Source: Palsa-506 sp963836355 (GTDB taxonomy: Bacteria > Actinomycetota > Actinomycetes > Streptosporangiales > Streptosporangiaceae). Taken from it: 64,000 nucleotides of DNA. The stretch is taken from assembly GCA_963836355.1 (NCBI GenBank), contig CAWIJO010000029.1:62001-126000 (forward strand), written 5' to 3'. Below, in pieces: positions 63,001 through 64,000 of this stretch (positions are counted from its first letter, which is position 1; each line of letters opens with the position of its first letter). The position numbers were made by a program, and so were the translations under genes. A model generated the notes under the pieces. The model saw only the letters and a list, made by a program, of their open reading frames with translations, ran no database searches and was not told where the DNA came from.

Positions 63001-63345
63001 GGACGCTCGGCTGGCTGAATCCTCGCCGAGCAGGAGTCCAAGCCCGTCGCCCCCGGCCCGTCTGATGGCAGGCCACTCCCCGGTGCCTACTGCGCGTTCA
63101 AGACTGCGCACGACCTGGATCCATGGCCAGTAGCCTGGCGCCCCGCCGCCGTCCCAGCACGCGCCGCTGACAGCCAGCGCACCTGCCTTCGCCGCATGCC
63201 CCGCAGCGGCGGTCAGGAGCGACGTCTTGCCGATGCCCGCCTCGCCGGCCACCAGGACGAAGCCGCCGCGGCCGCGGCCGAGCGCGGCCACCGCCTCGGC
63301 GAGGACGGCAAGCGGCCGACCCCGACCGACGATCATGCCCGACAC
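60055..63345 (-). CDS. Large AAA ATPase (LAL-like) with TPR region and C-terminal coiled coil
   Basis: The 1096-residue protein has Walker A GEAGIGKT at 34-41 and Walker B ILVLLDDLQWAD at about 147-158, then AAYRDTELVSPENPAG, typical of LuxR-type ATPases. A long helical repeat (about 420-880) follows. The C-terminus lacks the LuxR helix-turn-helix. Instead it has a coiled coil (RLTTLEDEIDAAMTRQDDQH) and a short basic helical end (ERARKAVTARIKDALRRLDS, LARHLRSTVSTGTYC), as in a related actinomycete ATPase family. A signalling role is likely, by analogy. It is intact, in contrast to the LAL relic at 30 kb. Confidence 0.87.
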   Translation of the reverse strand: MSGMIVGRGRPLAVLAEAVAALGRGRGGFVLVAGEAGIGKTSLLTAAAGHAAKAGALAVSGACWDGGGAPGYWPWIQVVRSLERAVGTGEWPAIRRAGGDGLGLLLGEDSASRASPGGQPTAGTLPDFQVLDAVAAVLIAAAARQPILVLLDDLQWADPASIRMLDFVVRHSALSQVLVLAAYRDTELVSPENPAGPPLAAAVTGATIVQLAGLDEEAVTELVSQTAGGRPDPRIAAEICRRTGGNPFFVQQVAGLWSATGTIAGVAPGLRDTIDRRIAQLTPECSDLLMTAALLGGEFDARVAAAATGTSEAAARQILAAAIAARIVLIGPDGTFRFVHDLIREHLRDQLDDAGARQRHATIVRAADAAAGTGRPLLPAQVAAHAYRAVPDIDVTTAARRLMDAGKDASRRHAAEEACGHFRRARELLAAQGMAGSADAAIQLGIHQRQSGDIDAARRTFGEVIAVARDSGDAGSFAGGVLGLHSLGLAFRDGSDAVVTLVGEARSRLSADPGHAGGSPLLAMIMAAEGQEASHSLGNDPPALERLSADALAMARRHGEIESLCFCLLARHDAIWRPGTASERLAIADEVLALSRRTADRELELQARHLRVVALLEAGDPQSLAEHESFVVLAERTRWPRFRYTALARQATVATLQGRFAEARRLVDAAADLGHQIGEVDTESVRHDQLWELARLQGHQGDIDAMIAADRLSGNPLGAVIAGLTAVDSGDAGMAAERADEAVRVAGIWPRWAGLMWMTYRAQLAALLRDRRIGAVTRAEIEPVRENWAVLAGAVIVHGPMRHWLAVLDAAEQRWEEAIAGFTAAERAADALNARPWSVLARLECAAAILGLGDQPAARQAAKLLDHVEKDARELGLAPAAARAVQLKAVTGAGFVPDQESGPDLAATTRAAGSSAQIFRFDGEVWTLTFAGTTALLADAKGMHDLRELLAHPGTDISATALLGLTDGTGTAAVAGADPVLDEKAKAEYRARLTTLEDEIDAAMTRQDDQHAERLEREREALLGALRVAFGLGGRPRRLGSESERARKAVTARIKDALRRLDSRHPPLARHLRSTVSTGTYCCYRPPVAVSMRWRL

Positions 63346-63460
63346 CCTGTCATTGTGCTCGACCCTGGTCCCGCCCTGCTAGCAGCCGCGAGTCCCGGCC
63401 TGGCAACCGCTAGAACTGATCTAGCGCCTCCTGGTTAACACCATCAGGATGGAGGCAGTC

Positions 63461-63748
63461 ATGTTCTTCGGCTCCTACTATTTTCCGGGCGACCCGCAGG
63501 CGCTCATCCAGGCCTACGAGAGCTTCATGACCAGCTATCCGGAAGATGCCCTGCTGCTCCACGTCTGCGTCGTGGGCACGGACGGCATCACCGTGTACGA
63601 CACCTGCCCGAATCGGCAGGTGTTCGAGGCATTCAATGCCAGCCAGAAGCTCGCGTCGGCCATCGCGGCAGCCGGGTTGCCCCAACCGGTCATCACGCCG
63701 TGCGGTGATGTGTACGCTGCCAAGGTGGGAGAGGCTGTGCGGTCATGA
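63461..63748 (+). CDS. Small protein coupled to an amidase gene
   Basis: The 95-residue protein starts MFFGSYYFPGDPQALIQAYE, with GGAGG five bases before the ATG at 63461 (an ATG at 63449 lacks a site). Its beta-alpha-beta pattern and GDPQALIQAYESFM suggest a ferredoxin-like fold of about 90 residues. The stop overlaps the amidase start (ATGA). The family is unknown to me. Confidence 0.68.
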   Translation: MFFGSYYFPGDPQALIQAYESFMTSYPEDALLLHVCVVGTDGITVYDTCPNRQVFEAFNASQKLASAIAAAGLPQPVITPCGDVYAAKVGEAVRS

Positions 63749-64000
63749 CCGCTCCCGCCCGGCCGGCGAGTGAGATTGCCAGCTATGACGCGGTCGGCCA
63801 AGCCGAACTCGTTCGCAACGGCGACGTCAGTCCTGCGGAACTCGCGCAGTGGGCCATCGAACGCGTCGAGTTGCTCAATCCGCGCTTGAACGCCGTCGTC
63901 ACGCCGATGTTCGAGCAGGCAGCCGAGCACGCGAAGGATCTGGCCCGCGGCAATCTAGCGGCCGGCCCGCTGACCGGCGTCCCTTACCTGGTCAAGGACC
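63745..64000 (+). CDS. Amidase signature enzyme, N-terminal part (cut by window end)
   Basis: The first 85 residues are present: VGQAELVRNGDVSPAELAQW, INxxLNAVVT-like LNPRLNAVVTPMFEQA and the GPLTGVPYLVKD segment that leads to the catalytic Lys of GatA-type amidases. The catalytic Ser-Ser-Lys centre beyond the Lys lies outside the window. Confidence 0.87.
   Translation, partial: MTAPARPASEIASYDAVGQAELVRNGDVSPAELAQWAIERVELLNPRLNAVVTPMFEQAAEHAKDLARGNLAAGPLTGVPYLVKD

Noticed and set aside
1..64000. Insertion sequences, phage genes or integrases as the cause of the gene wrecks
   Set aside because: I found no transposase, integrase or terminal inverted repeats of insertion-sequence type in any frame, so mobile elements are not visible as the agent here.

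Overview
The window is GC-rich DNA, roughly 70% by eye, with strong G/C bias at third codon positions. It looks like an actinomycete chromosome. Supporting signs are an MshC-type (mycothiol) ligase, a maleylpyruvate-isomerase (MDMPI) fold protein, a luciferase-like flavin oxidoreductase of the F420 type, large LAL/SARP-type regulators, many GTG/TTG starts and ATGA gene overlaps. I saw no phage module, transposase, CRISPR array, rRNA or intact tRNA.

Layout. 0.1-1.9 kb: a LacI regulator, a broken GntR relic and a 71-residue protein. 1.9-9.8 kb (minus): a tight catabolic operon with acyl-CoA dehydrogenase, biotin-dependent acyl-CoA carboxylase (both subunits), AtuA and an enoyl-CoA hydratase, preceded by a gutted threonine aldolase. 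Its content matches acyclic-terpene (Atu) or related branched-acyl degradation. 10-11 kb: a cysteine-dioxygenase/rhodanese fusion. 12-14.4 kb: a NaeI-like restriction-modification locus with a broken HNH gene and a perfect LexA-type box before the methyltransferase. 14.7-23.3 kb: HAD hydrolase, acyltransferase, dihydropyrimidinase-like amidohydrolase, universal stress protein, beta-propeller protein, acyl-CoA ligase, and a yybP-ykoY Mn riboswitch before a TMEM165/GDT1-type transporter. 23.5-28.6 kb: two broken MFS genes, an MshC-like ligase and a divergent MocR regulator. 28.7-36 kb: an F420-type oxidoreductase and a type II NADH dehydrogenase among several wrecked genes. 36-46 kb: a double PAP2 phosphatase, a phospholipase D, a Rieske/DUF6529 pair and a secreted propeller protein that share a duplicated leader, and a 2-hydroxyacid dehydrogenase. 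46-56 kb: a K+ channel, VapBC with a palindromic operator, DoxX, hydrolase, epimerase, VOC, NUDIX and CorA genes. 56-64 kb: MarR with a near-consensus, probably leaderless promoter, gutted hydrolase and methyltransferase genes, a truncated sigma factor joined to a GNAT gene, a giant AAA ATPase, and the start of an amidase.

The main feature of the window is the density of gene wrecks. At least eight genes keep recognisable N- and C-terminal ends but have lost their middle, usually with the catalytic or nucleotide-binding core: threonine aldolase, LAL regulator, P450, UPF0145, SDR, a P-loop kinase-like gene, an alpha/beta hydrolase and a methyltransferase. Several more genes are only frameshifted (GntR, HNH, MFS, aldo/keto reductase, DUF72, DUF6918). 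Frameshifts could be sequencing errors. The internal deletions cannot be explained that way and suggest an actively decaying accessory region.

No clearly unprecedented multi-gene system was found. The best candidates for new biology are the LexA-boxed NaeI-type locus, the MshC-like/MFS/MocR cluster, the duplicated leader tying the Rieske/DUF6529 pair to a secreted propeller, and the deletion scars.
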